From assembly GCF_003722335.1 (NCBI RefSeq), contig NZ_CP026100.1, forward strand, positions 1,772,001 through 1,836,000: a stretch of 64,000 bases of DNA, read 5' to 3'. This stretch comes from Caulobacter flavus. Its GTDB lineage: Bacteria; Pseudomonadota; Alphaproteobacteria; Caulobacterales; Caulobacteraceae. The first letter of the stretch is position 1. Every line of letters starts with the position of its first letter. The translations under genes were made by a program, and so were the position numbers. The notes under the pieces were generated by a model, which searched no databases, had not been told where the DNA came from, and worked only from the letters and a program-made list of their open reading frames with translations. Positions 25,672 to 35,000 of the stretch are shown piece after piece.

Positions 25672-26793
25672 CTAGGTCACCTGGCCCTCGGGCTCGGCGC
25701 CGGCCGTGCCGGCCTGGCTGGTGACCTTGGCGTCAGTGTCGATCTTGAAGATCTCCTTGGCGTTGTTGGAGAGCCAAGCGGCGACGCGGTCGGAGAAGGC
25801 GCCCGCCAGGACGCAGGCAAAGGCGAAGCCCATGACGTTTATGTCGCCGGCCTGCAAACCGGCGAACCCGCCGCCGATGATGGTCGAGCCTGCGCCGAGC
25901 ACCATGTAGACGCAGAGGGAAATCAGACCGCCCAGGGCCAAACGGCCGGAGAACTCCGAGCTCTTGGAGATGTCGAAGTTGTTGTTCGGGTAGACCAACA
26001 GGATCAGCGTCACCAGCAAGGATCCGAACACGCCGGAGGATATGGCCAGCAGGATCTGGATGCAGAACGGCGGCAGCTGCAAGGCGAAGGCCAGGAGCGG
26101 CAGGTTCTCGCGAATGGACGTGATTTCGCTGAACACTGACACCAACGCCTCATAGCTGACCGGCTGAGGCGTCGTGTCGGTCTTGGCGTTGGGCTCTAAG
26201 AGGGCCTCTAGTTCGCGGTTGACGGTGTCGGCGTTTTTGTCTCGCTCGAACTGCAGCCCGCGATAGGTGTCGATGGCGTGGAGGTGGTCGGCCATGGCCT
26301 TTTCCAGGCGGGGGCTGTCGGGATCGCCGGGGTGGGCCTTTGCGCAGTTGCGCACCGCCTGGGCGAGCTCCAGCTCCTGATCGACATTGAGGTCGGGCGT
26401 ATTGGTCATCGGGCATGACCAGGCCGCCGGGGTGGTTCGCGCCAGCTCCCGGATCCGGCGACCGGTCTGGAGGATGTCGGACGCTGTTGCCGAACCGTCG
26501 TCGACGATTTGCATGAGCGTGGCCCTTAGGGCGGTGCGCTGCCGGGCGATTTCGTCCGCATCCTCGATCTGGCTGCGATTGAGCTCGAGGAGTGCCTGGG
26601 CTTCGCTGAACCCCATTGGCTTGCCGGTGTTGGCCTGATCGAGATTGTCGATCGCCCGCTGCTGCACCGAGCAGACCACCAGCAGCAAGATCTGCACGGC
26701 GACGATGAAGAGGCCAAGGGCGGGGCTGTAGATCTCCTTGACGAAGGTCAGGACTCTAGCGGACGCCCCGGCGGGCCATAGCGTGCTCTTCAT
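25672..26793 (-). CDS. Multi-pass membrane protein with a large helical extracytoplasmic or cytoplasmic loop
   Basis: A 373-residue protein. One N-terminal membrane segment (GLFIVAVQILLLVVCSVQQR), then ~200 polar helical residues, then three to four hydrophobic segments (LLAFALQLPPFCIQILLAI, GSLLVTLILLVYP, LALGGLISLCVYMVLGAG, VMGFAFACVLAGAFSD). The ATG at 26793 has GGGGGAAGG upstream. No family recognised. It stands alone, facing the cargo downstream. Confidence 0.55.
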   Translation of the reverse strand: MKSTLWPAGASARVLTFVKEIYSPALGLFIVAVQILLLVVCSVQQRAIDNLDQANTGKPMGFSEAQALLELNRSQIEDADEIARQRTALRATLMQIVDDGSATASDILQTGRRIRELARTTPAAWSCPMTNTPDLNVDQELELAQAVRNCAKAHPGDPDSPRLEKAMADHLHAIDTYRGLQFERDKNADTVNRELEALLEPNAKTDTTPQPVSYEALVSVFSEITSIRENLPLLAFALQLPPFCIQILLAISSGVFGSLLVTLILLVYPNNNFDISKSSEFSGRLALGGLISLCVYMVLGAGSTIIGGGFAGLQAGDINVMGFAFACVLAGAFSDRVAAWLSNNAKEIFKIDTDAKVTSQAGTAGAEPEGQVT

Positions 26794-27266
26794 GACCTTC
26801 CCCCGAAGGTTGGAAAACCGACCGGTTATGAGATCGCCGCCGACTTCCCCGCGCCGGATCAATCCGGGCCAGCTACAAGTTACACCTGACCGAACTCTCC
26901 AAAAAGAGGAGCGGTCTAGAATTTGTGATTTTTAAGAGAGTCGCGCGCCCGGCTGCTGGACCGTCGTGACAAGCGGGGCGGCAGCCACTTCGCGCGATCC
27001 GAGGCACGGCTTTTCAAGGGCGGTTTCGAGTTTGTCGATCGGTCGGATCGCGCAGACCTGCAAACCGTCAACAGCTAACCGGCGCCTTCGCAACCGTCCT
27101 TCTTCCCTGCCCATCAAAGGCTTGGCTGTAAACCGCTGGCCCAACTGCGCCGAACAGCGAGGTGTGTGCGAGCGCACACAACAAGACCCCATTGACGAAG
27201 GCTCTCGGTCCCACCCTCATAACGAAGTGGCTCCTCGCATTTTCTTTTTTGCTGAGGAGACCGTTC
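26794..27266. other. Intergenic region, no supported gene
   Basis: About 470 bases holding the divergent promoters for the genes at 25672-26793 and 27267-27599. Short open frames here lack ribosome sites and family likeness. A T-rich run precedes the GAGGAGA site of the downstream gene. Confidence 0.4.
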
Positions 27267-27599
27267 GTGCCCAATCCCCTGAAATCCAGTCCGCCGGCGC
27301 CGATCCAGGCGCCGGGCCCGGTCCAGCCGCAGCCGAAGGATCGGCTGACGGTTTCGCTGTGGGAAGGGAAGGTCGAAGGCGTCGGGGGCGGGGTGGGGGT
27401 CGTCTACCAAGTCGTGCTGGTCATCGCCGGGATCTGCGCGCTGTCCCTGGTGCTCGCCCACCTTCGGGTCGCGCCGGATGTTTCGTCAAACCGGTCCTTC
27501 GACCGCGCCGCCGCCAATGCGGCGGCGCGCCGGGGCGGGGCCCCGCCCAAGGCCGGCGGGGACGTCTGTCCGCGCGCGGATATCGCCCGGTTGGTCTAG
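27267..27599 (+). CDS. Single-pass membrane protein, Pro-rich N-terminus
   Basis: A 110-residue protein from a GTG with GAGGAGA six bases upstream. The N-terminus is Pro-rich (PNPLKSSPPAPIQAPGPVQP), followed by one hydrophobic helix (VVYQVVLVIAGICALSLVLA) and a basic tail. It converges on the next gene; the two stop codons overlap by two or three bases. No family recognised. Confidence 0.5.
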   Translation: MPNPLKSSPPAPIQAPGPVQPQPKDRLTVSLWEGKVEGVGGGVGVVYQVVLVIAGICALSLVLAHLRVAPDVSSNRSFDRAAANAAARRGGAPPKAGGDVCPRADIARLV

Positions 27600-27892
27600 G
27601 CGATGGCCACCCGGGCGGGCGCGAGCTCCAGGTCTTCGTACTCGCCGACCTCCAGGCCGCGCTTTTCGACCTCGGCCCGGGTGATGATCTCGGTCTCGTA
27701 GGCGCGAGCGACGAACACCCGCAGGCCGCGATAGCGCTGGCCGCGCTTGGCCGAAAGGGTCTCGGTGCGGACTTCGGTGCCGTAGAGGTTGGCGTTGAGA
27801 TAGAGCAGGCCGGGCTTGAGGCCCCCATCAGCCTTGGTCGCGGCCTCGGCGGTCATCTCGTCGAGCTGTTGGTCGATTTCTTCCTTGGTCAT
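27596..27892 (-). CDS. Small hypothetical protein downstream of ardA
   Basis: A 98-residue acidic protein (MTKEEIDQQLDEMTAEAATK...). The second half contains beta-like segments (YRGLRVFVARAYETEIITRA). It lies 89 bases past the ardA stop on the same strand and may be co-transcribed. No family recognised. Confidence 0.5.
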   Translation of the reverse strand: MTKEEIDQQLDEMTAEAATKADGGLKPGLLYLNANLYGTEVRTETLSAKRGQRYRGLRVFVARAYETEIITRAEVEKRGLEVGEYEDLELAPARVAIA

Positions 27893-27981
27893 CAGGCGGC
27901 TCTAGGGCGATTCCCGCGCCGGGATCCGCCTAGACACGCGGGCGGGCATGATGCCGTTTCTGCCGTTAAGCCGGGGCCGCC

Positions 27982-28512
27982 TCAGCGACCCCAGAACACA
28001 TGAACTTCGTCGTGGGCGGTCTTTATCGTGAAGACGTCGCCGCTCAACTCCGCATCCCGGGCCATGGCCTCGTAGTCGATGTAGAGGCGCAGGTTCTCCG
28101 GGATCGTGGTGGTTTCCTCGGTGAACGCCTGGAAGCAGTCGGCCAGGCTCTCGAACACCCCGCGATAGCTGTCCTCCAGGGCCTCGCCCGCCTGCTCGAT
28201 GTCGCCGCCGAAGTGGGCGGCCAGCATGGCGCCCAGCTTGCCGCGCTCGCGCAGGAACGCGCCGATCGCAATCACCTTTTCGATGCTGGCGTACTCGGCG
28301 ATCTCCAGCCCGCCAAAGTCCTCGTAGTCGTGGATCGCGTATTCCTCGGCCATGGGGATGGGAGAGGCCTGCAGCATCGCCTTGATCGCCGCCCATACCG
28401 CGTCCCCGTCATCCTCCACTTCGATCCAGACCCCGTGAAGGAATCCGGCGTTGTAGGCCGCCAGGCAGGCGACATAGATGCAGGGCTCCAGGGTTTCACC
28501 GGCCTTGGCCAT
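27982..28512 (-). CDS. ardA: Antirestriction protein ArdA
   Basis: A 176-residue acidic DNA mimic that blocks type I restriction enzymes of a recipient. IYVACLAAYNAGFLHGVWIE and AEEYAIHDYEDFGGLEIAEY are the family's conserved N-terminal and central motifs; the C-terminus (DVFTIKTAHDEVHVFWGR) also fits. AAGGAGG before the ATG at 28512 is ideal. The leader upstream is shared with the ParB-like gene. ardA genes typically sit in the leading region of conjugative DNA and are expressed first in the recipient. Confidence 0.9.
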   Translation of the reverse strand: MAKAGETLEPCIYVACLAAYNAGFLHGVWIEVEDDGDAVWAAIKAMLQASPIPMAEEYAIHDYEDFGGLEIAEYASIEKVIAIGAFLRERGKLGAMLAAHFGGDIEQAGEALEDSYRGVFESLADCFQAFTEETTTIPENLRLYIDYEAMARDAELSGDVFTIKTAHDEVHVFWGR

Positions 28513-28551
28513 GGCTTTCCTCCTTTGAGGCAGGGGTTCGCGATAGAACCC

Positions 28552-28665
28552 TTGCCCGTCGGCGAGACCTGGGTGTGCAAGCGGAGGGGTGGCTTCGCGG
28601 GGACCCGGCTGCAGGACGGCCAACGGCCGGCCGAAGCTGGGCGGAAGCCGCTTCGAAGCGCGCCG
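28552..28665 (-). repeat. Repeated leader element, copy upstream of ardA
   Basis: Matches 20631-20790: TGCCCGTCGGCGAGACC, the block ending CTTCGCGGGGACCCGGCTGC, and GAAGCTGGGCGGAAGCCG, in the same order and orientation relative to the downstream gene. The spacer between the blocks differs in length and sequence. Confidence 0.65.
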
Positions 28666-28999
28666 AGGGCGGAGCCCTAAGCGGTGCGCGCTCACTTGTG
28701 AGCGCTCCATGACAATGAAGCCGGCAAGGAGACCGCGCGCAGCGCGTGTCGGAGCGTCCGCGTCGAGCGGCCGGCGGCCGGCCAAAGCCGGCCCGCAGGC
28801 GGCGCGCCCGTAGGAGCCGCGAGCGGAGCGGCGCGGGCCCGCCAGGGGCCGGGCGCGGCGGGACCGAGCGTGACCGCTGGCCGCTCTCTTTATACATGGC
28901 GACCCCGAGGGGGGCGATCTGCCCGGTGGACTTTCTAACCTGGGCGGCTTGATCGCTCGCTCCGATTGCTCGTCAATGCGCCGCCGAAGGGGAGCGGGC
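28666..28999. other. GC-rich intergenic region before the XRE regulator
   Basis: About 330 bases, with little sign of coding on either strand. It continues the ardA leader and must also hold the promoter of the XRE gene at 29000. Several short GC dyads are present; no conserved element is named. Confidence 0.35.
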
Positions 29000-29377
29000 A
29001 TGACGGAAGAGAGCGCGGCGTTGGCGATCGACCTCCATATCGGCGCCCTCGTGCGCGGCCATCGCCGGGCGAGCGGCATGTCGCAGGACGAGCTGGCCCA
29101 GCGGCTCGGCGTCAGCTTTCAGCAAATCCAGAAATACGAGAGCGGGGAAAATCGTATCTCCACCGCAAAACTGGTCCAGGTCGCCCGGGCGCTGTCGATC
29201 CCGATCGCGGCCTTGTTCGAGGGGCTGGACGGCGATGATCTCACGGCCGATCCGCTGGCCTTGTTCTGCAAGCTCGACGGCGCTGCGGACTTCATGCGTG
29301 GCGCCCTGGCCATGCCCCCGGCCGTCCGCAGCGAGATCTTCCGGCTAGGCAAGGCCTGGACCGAAAGCGACGGTTAG
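29000..29377 (+). CDS. XRE-family regulator (copy 2 of 3)
   Basis: A 125-residue Cro/CI regulator. HTH residues ~13-70: SGMSQDELAQRLGVSFQQIQ then KYESGENRISTAKLVQVARA. GGGGAG before the ATG at 29000 fixes the start. It shares the recognition helix with the regulators at 16873 and 30852. It lies divergently from ardA and could control it. Confidence 0.75.
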   Translation: MTEESAALAIDLHIGALVRGHRRASGMSQDELAQRLGVSFQQIQKYESGENRISTAKLVQVARALSIPIAALFEGLDGDDLTADPLALFCKLDGAADFMRGALAMPPAVRSEIFRLGKAWTESDG

Positions 29378-29463
29378 GTTGTCTGGGAGGCATTCCGGTC
29401 AAGCGAGGGACCACGCCAAAGCGTAGTGATTAACTGGAAGTTTTACGCTGGGGCGCTATATGT

Positions 29464-29497
29464 AAGAGGCCTGGACGTTGCCGCGTCCAGGCCTCTT
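29464..29497. terminator. Bidirectional terminator between the XRE gene and the 49-residue gene
   Basis: A perfect 14-bp stem (AAGAGGCCTGGACG/CGTCCAGGCCTCTT) with a 6-base loop. It lies between two convergent genes, 87 bases after one stop and 4 bases after the other. T residues follow on the plus strand. Confidence 0.7.
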
Positions 29498-29501
29498 GGT
29501 C

Positions 29502-29651
29502 TTATTGGGTCAGGAAGTAACTAGCAAAGCTCTGGATGGCGGGAATGACGCCGATCAGAGTAACTAAGACACGGATGGCGTTCATATCGTCATCCGTGAT
29601 CTTGGGTCTGGAGCTGTCAAAGCTCAATCTAACATGCATTTCAAAGTTCAT
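29502..29651 (-). CDS. 49-residue hypothetical protein
   Basis: MNFEMHVRLSFDSSRPKITD, then DDMNAIRVLVTLIGVIPAIQ and SFASYFLTQ. The C-terminal half is a likely membrane helix. A strong terminator follows the stop by four bases, which supports a real transcript. The ribosome site is weak. No family recognised. Confidence 0.4.
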   Translation of the reverse strand: MNFEMHVRLSFDSSRPKITDDDMNAIRVLVTLIGVIPAIQSFASYFLTQ

Positions 29652-29789
29652 TGTCGACACTCTACATGGTCGTTGCGCGTGGCATCCACGCGCGAGCGTT
29701 CGTCACGCCTAAGGCACAGGTAGCGCGCCGGGTGCTGACTTGCAAGAACTCGGGCGAATCTTTTTCTTGAGCTGTGGCGATCTGTGTCG

Positions 29790-30050
29790 ATGAGTGTTGT
29801 GTTTATTGGATTTGGTTCACTAAATCAAACCGCCAATCCAGTGATTACGATTTTTATTGGTGTAAAAAATCATCTGGAAAAACCCGAGCTAATTTCATCG
29901 ATAATTTTCGTGATCATAAAATGGTTCACCAGCAAGATCGCTGTGATTATCCTTCCTAGAGGAAGGAATTATGAGGCTGTGGAAAATGCCTCGATATGGA
30001 AGGCGAAAACAAATGATCCGATTATGGATGCCCAAATAGCGCTTCCGTAA
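29790..30050 (+). CDS. Doubtful small protein in an AT-rich patch
   Basis: An 86-residue frame (MSVVFIGFGSLNQTANPVIT...) with a hydrophobic centre (LISSIIFVIIKWFTSKIAVI). The patch 29640-30060 is far lower in GC than its surroundings, so codon use cannot support it, and no ribosome site is seen. It may be recent foreign DNA without a gene. Confidence 0.2.
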   Translation: MSVVFIGFGSLNQTANPVITIFIGVKNHLEKPELISSIIFVIIKWFTSKIAVIILPRGRNYEAVENASIWKAKTNDPIMDAQIALP

Positions 30051-30090
30051 TTATCGCGGTGAGTTTCCTATTTGATTTTCGCAAACAAAA

Positions 30091-30114
30091 AAGGACGGGA
30101 AAAATCCCGTCCTT
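30091..30114. terminator. Bidirectional intrinsic terminator
   Basis: A perfect 10-bp stem (AAGGACGGGA/TCCCGTCCTT) with an AAAA loop and A/T runs on both sides. It serves the minus-strand MucR-like gene and any plus-strand transcript from the AT-rich patch. Confidence 0.75.
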
Positions 30115-30156
30115 AAATAGGCGTCCTCGCAATGGGCGTCGCGATGAACGTCGTCC

Positions 30157-30594
30157 TCAGGCCTTTTTCGCGCGCGCCTTTGCGGGCGGCGTCTTGGCCT
30201 TGCGTCCGCCTTGGCCCAGGCCCAGGGCCTTGGCCATGGCCGAACGGGCCTCGCTATAGGCCGGCGCCGTGGTCGGGTAGTCCGCCGGCAGGCCCCACTT
30301 GGACTTGTATTCGGCTACGGTCAGGCCCTGGGTGGTGAGGTGGCGCTTGAGGGTCTTATAGGGCCGCCCGTCTTCGAACGAGATCAGCGCGTCAGGGGTG
30401 ATCGACTTGCGGATCTGGGCCGGGGTCGGCTTGCTGACTGCCTCGGGCGCACTGGCGACCGGGGCGTCGACACCGGCCAGGGCGTCGTGCGTCGCGCGGA
30501 TTAGCGCGGGCAGGTCGCCGACCGCGATCGAGTTGTTCGCCACGTAGTTGGCGACGATCTCGGCAGTCAGTTCGATAATTTTGGTGTCGCTCAA
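30157..30594 (-). CDS. MucR/Ros-family transcriptional regulator
   Basis: A 145-residue regulator. FEDGRPYKTLKRHLTTQGLT then EYKSKWGLPADYPTTAPAYS is the MucR/Ros DNA-binding domain in the subgroup with Ser-Phe in place of the zinc-binding Cys. The N-terminus (KIIELTAEIVANYVANNSIA) is the oligomerisation part. TTG at 30594 with GAGAGGGA upstream fits the family N-terminus; an ATG at 30615 is an alternative. MucR proteins silence AT-rich foreign DNA, and such a patch lies next to this gene. Confidence 0.8.
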   Translation of the reverse strand: MSDTKIIELTAEIVANYVANNSIAVGDLPALIRATHDALAGVDAPVASAPEAVSKPTPAQIRKSITPDALISFEDGRPYKTLKRHLTTQGLTVAEYKSKWGLPADYPTTAPAYSEARSAMAKALGLGQGGRKAKTPPAKARAKKA

Positions 30595-30851
30595 TTGACG
30601 TCCCTCTCGATTCATCAGGCGGTGTCAAAATATAAATGGTCCCTGGATTTGATCAAATCCACTCAGCATCTGCCCAGTGACTAGAATGGTGGCGAGCAAG
30701 CCATTGGCGAGTTTCGCCCGGCGCGGTCCGTGGGCAGGGCTTCGATCTCCGCGGACATGCTGTCGCGCTGTTGGAGAATGATGTTCTTTCTCCGGTGGCG
30801 GAACTTCACTGTTGGCTCGTCTTTCTAGTGGATCCCCATTTGGAGGCCGCC

Positions 30852-31271
30852 GTGCCGGAACCCGACGCCCCGCATCCCGTCGACCTTCATGTCGGCGGCA
30901 AGATCCGGCTGCGCAGAAAGCTGATTGGCATGAGCCAGGGCGCCCTGGGCGATCGGCTCGGCCTGACCTTCCAGCAGATGCAAAAGTACGAGCGGGGGGC
31001 GAACCGTGTCAGCGCCTCCAAGCTCCAGGCCATCGCCGTGGCGCTGGGGGTCAAGGTGAGCTGGTTCTTCGAAGGTCTGGGCGATCCGACCGCGGAGCGG
31101 TGCGGGGAGGACCCGATCGCCCGGACTATGGATCGTTTCCTGGCGACCGCCGAGGGCTTCGAATTGGCGCGGGCTTTTCCGGGCGTGCCTGCTGGGCAAC
31201 GTCGCAGCATTGTCGCCCTGGCTCGAAGCCTGGCCGAAGAGGACGGCAACACCCCAGCCCTGCAATCCTGA
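30852..31271 (+). CDS. XRE-family regulator (copy 3 of 3)
   Basis: A 139-residue Cro/CI regulator. HTH residues ~15-75, with KLIGMSQGALGDRLGLTFQQ then MQKYERGANRVSASKLQAIA. GTG at 30852 has TGGAGG upstream; upstream in-frame starts at 30771 and 30828 are less likely. It is most like the regulator at 16873. It converges on the membrane protein gene at 31306. Confidence 0.72.
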   Translation: MPEPDAPHPVDLHVGGKIRLRRKLIGMSQGALGDRLGLTFQQMQKYERGANRVSASKLQAIAVALGVKVSWFFEGLGDPTAERCGEDPIARTMDRFLATAEGFELARAFPGVPAGQRRSIVALARSLAEEDGNTPALQS

Positions 31272-31305
31272 ACGATGGCGAGGCGCCTGACACGGCCAGC
31301 GCGGG

Positions 31306-32070
31306 TTACTTCGCCGTTGGTGCAGCGCTCTTCCTCTTAGCATTGGTTCGCCGGGGCAGTTGAGCTGGCGGCGGTTCGGGCGCGACCTTGGCGTGTTCGG
31401 CCAAGGCTTTGGCGCCGATCGCAGCCTCCGAGAGCATCCACTCGATCCGTAGGAGGCGTCCGGCCAGGATGTGATGGACCAGCGCCGGGACGGCCATGCC
31501 GGCGGCGAGCGCGATCGGCGCGGTCTGGACGATATCGCGTAAGGCAGCCAGCTTCTCGCCGGTCAGGGTCGGAGCGAGCAGTGAGGCGGCGCTCGTGAAG
31601 ATAAGGCCCAGGATCGCCGTCCTGCTGGTGCTCCGGTCAAGCAACTGCGCTTGCGTTTTAACCCAGCGAGCCCGTGCGGCCAGGGCGTCCCATCGACCAG
31701 GGGCCATGTGCTGCACGGTGGTCCACTCCTGGGTCCAGGCGGCGTCCAGCTGTGCGAGCATGGCCGGCTCGGGGTTACTCATCCTCAGGACGATCGTGCC
31801 ACCGCTCAGGACAGTGTGGACTGCCATGGCCACACCGCCGGCGACGTAGAGCACGAGACCAGCCCATCCGACCCAGATGAAGGAGGCGGGTAGATATTTG
31901 CTGGCGGCGACGGCGCCCAGCCCAACGAGCAGGCTGATGCCGGCGCCGAAGGTGAGGTTGGAGAGCCAGCGGTCGGATGCATAGGTCGGGAATAGGGGTG
32001 GAAGTCCGCGGGCCAGCTCGAGCAGCGAGGCGGTCCGCACTGGAGGCGTTGAGTTAGGCTGCGTCGTCAT
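31306..32070 (-). CDS. Membrane protein coupled to the STAND NTPase
   Basis: A 254-residue protein with about four hydrophobic segments: AGISLLVGLGAVAASKYL, WVGWAGLVLYVAGGVAMAVH, AILGLIFTSAASLLAPTL and PIALAAGMAVPALVHHILAG. The C-terminus is basic (RRTNAKRKSAAPTAK). It starts 12 bases after the NTPase stop, so it is in the same operon. It may be the membrane effector or anchor of that system; no family recognised. Confidence 0.6.
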   Translation of the reverse strand: MTTQPNSTPPVRTASLLELARGLPPLFPTYASDRWLSNLTFGAGISLLVGLGAVAASKYLPASFIWVGWAGLVLYVAGGVAMAVHTVLSGGTIVLRMSNPEPAMLAQLDAAWTQEWTTVQHMAPGRWDALAARARWVKTQAQLLDRSTSRTAILGLIFTSAASLLAPTLTGEKLAALRDIVQTAPIALAAGMAVPALVHHILAGRLLRIEWMLSEAAIGAKALAEHAKVAPEPPPAQLPRRTNAKRKSAAPTAK

Positions 32071-32082
32071 CGGACTCTCCGG

Positions 32083-35000
32083 CTAGTCGTGCGGAAGCAC
32101 GTCGCGGCAGGGGTTGCTGTGCAGCAGGAGCTTGTCCCGCGTCTTTTCCGCCGCCTTGGCGATGCGATTGCGCTCTTCGGCGTCGCCGTTCAGCCACTGG
32201 GCGCGCCAACTATCCCACGGATGGGGGAACTTGCGTTCCTTGAGCCATCTAAAAGCCCGCCTATCCGCGATACCCCGGAAGAGCAGGTAGGCGCCGAAGG
32301 CCGTGACCTCGTCGTTGGCTTCCACAGCCGTCAATGCCCAGTGCTTGGCGTAGCCGGCCTTTTCATTGCTGGCTCGTGCGTCAGTCTGGACCTGATTGAG
32401 CCAACCAGGTCCAAGATCCGGTATCAATGGCGCATCCCACAGGGCCTGAGCGTGCTGGTCGGCGTGCATGAAGCCGGCGATGGTCACGGCAAACGCCCGC
32501 CGATAGGGATTGGGATCGGCCAGCCGTGTTTCGACGAACGCTGCGAGTTCAGCGCCGTGGCCGTTGAATTCGAGCGCCCGGACCGCGGCTATCAAGGCGG
32601 TATCTGACGACACATGCTCGAGCATCTCGATCCGTAGCGTGTCGAACGGGGCGCCGGTGGGCAGCCTCGCTGGAAAGAAGTCAACTGTGTCAGAGGTGCC
32701 GAACCTCTGGGTCGCCATTGTCTCCCGCCAGATTTTCGCGACGAGTTCGGGGGCGCTAGCGGCTGCGACACGGGCCAGAGGCCAGACGGGGTTGTCGCTG
32801 AAGCTATGGATGATCTCGTTGCGGGTGCGCGCCTCACCCCAGGCCTTATCGAGGAGCGCCACGATCCTCTCGTGGTGCTCGGCGAACAGTTTCCTCAGCG
32901 CCTCCGGCTGGCCGTTGTACCGCCAGAACTCTCCGCCGAACGAGCGGCTGCGTGGCGGGGCCAGGAGCTCGGCCTCCAAACGCGCCAACCAGTGCTCCCC
33001 AGCTTGCGGTGCGAGCCCTGGCCGGTCGTTGTAGATCTTCGCCAAGACTAGCGTGTCGACCCTGTCCAGGAGCGGAGCGAGTTGGTCGTCGGCGAGGAGG
33101 ACGAACAGGGAGGAGCCTAGGAACCTTTGCGGCTGAACATCGACCGTCCGGCTCGTCCACTCTTGGTCCCGCAGCACCTGAGCCATCTCTTCACTGCCAA
33201 GGTAGTGCGCCAGGCGAAAAACCCGAGAAAGCTGCTCTCCGGTCCCCGTCCGCATTGCCGCGCGCCAGTTCAGGCGCGGGATATTCGCGGGCTTGCCGAA
33301 GCGGTCGATGACATCGGTCGCGAGCCATAGATTTGCCCAGACCGCATCGTTGGGGCGCTCGAAGTCCAGCCCAGCAAGTAGCGCGGTCTTCTCTGGGTCA
33401 GACGGCGTCGACAGCAGGGTCCCGCGAACGTCCGGCCAGATCTTGCCGGATGGATCGGTCTGCAGAAGTCGCATCTGCAGCGGGAAGGGGCGCTCGGCCA
33501 TTCGCAAGGCGAGGCGGTCCTGCAGTTGATCTCGCCGAAGGCCGGCACGCTCTCCCGCCGTTGTGCGCGAGGCGCGACGGCGTTGAGTAATGCCGAGGAC
33601 GGGCGAGAAGCGCGTGGCCAACTTCAGGCGTACGGCAACGTCGGTACTGGGGTCCGCCAGGACGCGATCGACCAAGGCCAGTGTTTCCTTGGGCGCCCAG
33701 CGTAGGGCCGCGCCGACCGCGTCGTCCTCGAAGTCGATAAGATCCAGGCCCTCCTCAGGCTGGACACGCGATAGAAGCCCTTTAAGCCAAACAACGAGGT
33801 CGGGGTCAGGTTCAATGTCTGGAACCACGGCCTGCTTGGCCAAGTCTCCGAGTATCAGCCACATTTTCCCGGGCCTGGCGCCTGTAGTGGTCAATCGGCG
33901 GTCTTGGCGAACGAGCCATTCGTCCGATCGGCGGATCGGACGCGCCCTGCGGCTGTAGCTCGAAGCCGCAAGCTCGGCGTCGGCCGGGTTTCCTGTGGCC
34001 TTAAGCAAAAGGGATGCTGCGCGCCGGGAGATCTTGTCCCCTCGCGCAATCAGTCCCCTAGCGATCTGACCGAGGCTGGTGGAAGCCACCGCCCAGTCCT
34101 CGGTATTGCCCCGGATTGTCGCCTCGACGACTTGGCGGTGATCGCTGCTCAGGCTCATCGCGCTGCTGATCGCCCAGGCCCCCAGGGCTGGCGCAAACGG
34201 GGCCTTGGGCGTGTAGGCCAAGACCCGCAGTGCGATCAGAGGGGGCGGAAAGACGTCTTCCTTTCGTTCTTGCCCAATCAGATCGCACCAGCCCGCCTGG
34301 CCAAGGCGACGAAGGGCGCCGACCCGTCTTATCTGTCGCCTGCGTCCGGATTCGTAAAAGCGTCGGGAGCCAGCGTTTCCGGCTAAGCTTTTGCCGGGAA
34401 GCGGAACCGACGCCAGCCATCTGAAGACAGTGCGCTCGACGAGATCGCGGTGGTTGGGGTGGTCAAGCCAGAGGTGGGCCACGCCCCACTCCAGCAGCCA
34501 GTCATTGCTTCGTCCGCCGTGCCGCTCACACAAGGACAGGAAGAGATTGGGTCTGAAAGCATGGATCCTACGCCAAAAATCTTCGGCGGCGTCAGACCGG
34601 AAAGGCCGGGCGCGCCAGAGGTCCAGGATCACTTCCAAGGTCTCGTCGCGCACGCGGTCTGCGTCGAGCACCAAGCCGGCCGCGCAGGCGCGCAGCATCC
34701 GTTCGGTCAGGTCGTCCGCGCCCCAAGGTTCGAGGAACGCCTGGACGGTCGATCGAATTTCCTCGACGGGCTGGTTGCGGACGATCTGGGCTAGGGCCAG
34801 GCCGACGGCCGGCGGCAGCATGTCGTCCGCGAAGGTCAGGCTCAACGGATCGTTTTGGTCCGCCGCGCACCAACCGCCGTCGATCAGCTCACTAAGGACG
34901 CCGTCCATGTCGAGCCGGTCCGGGCCGGTGAGCGTGATCGCTCGGTTGGTGACTTCGGCGTGGGTGATGGAGAGAGCGTTTTGGCGAAGGGCTGCCTCTC

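Noticed and set aside
28513..29079. Upstream extension of the ardA frame
   Set aside because: ArdA family starts at 28512, with an ideal ribosome site; the upstream part is the repeated leader.
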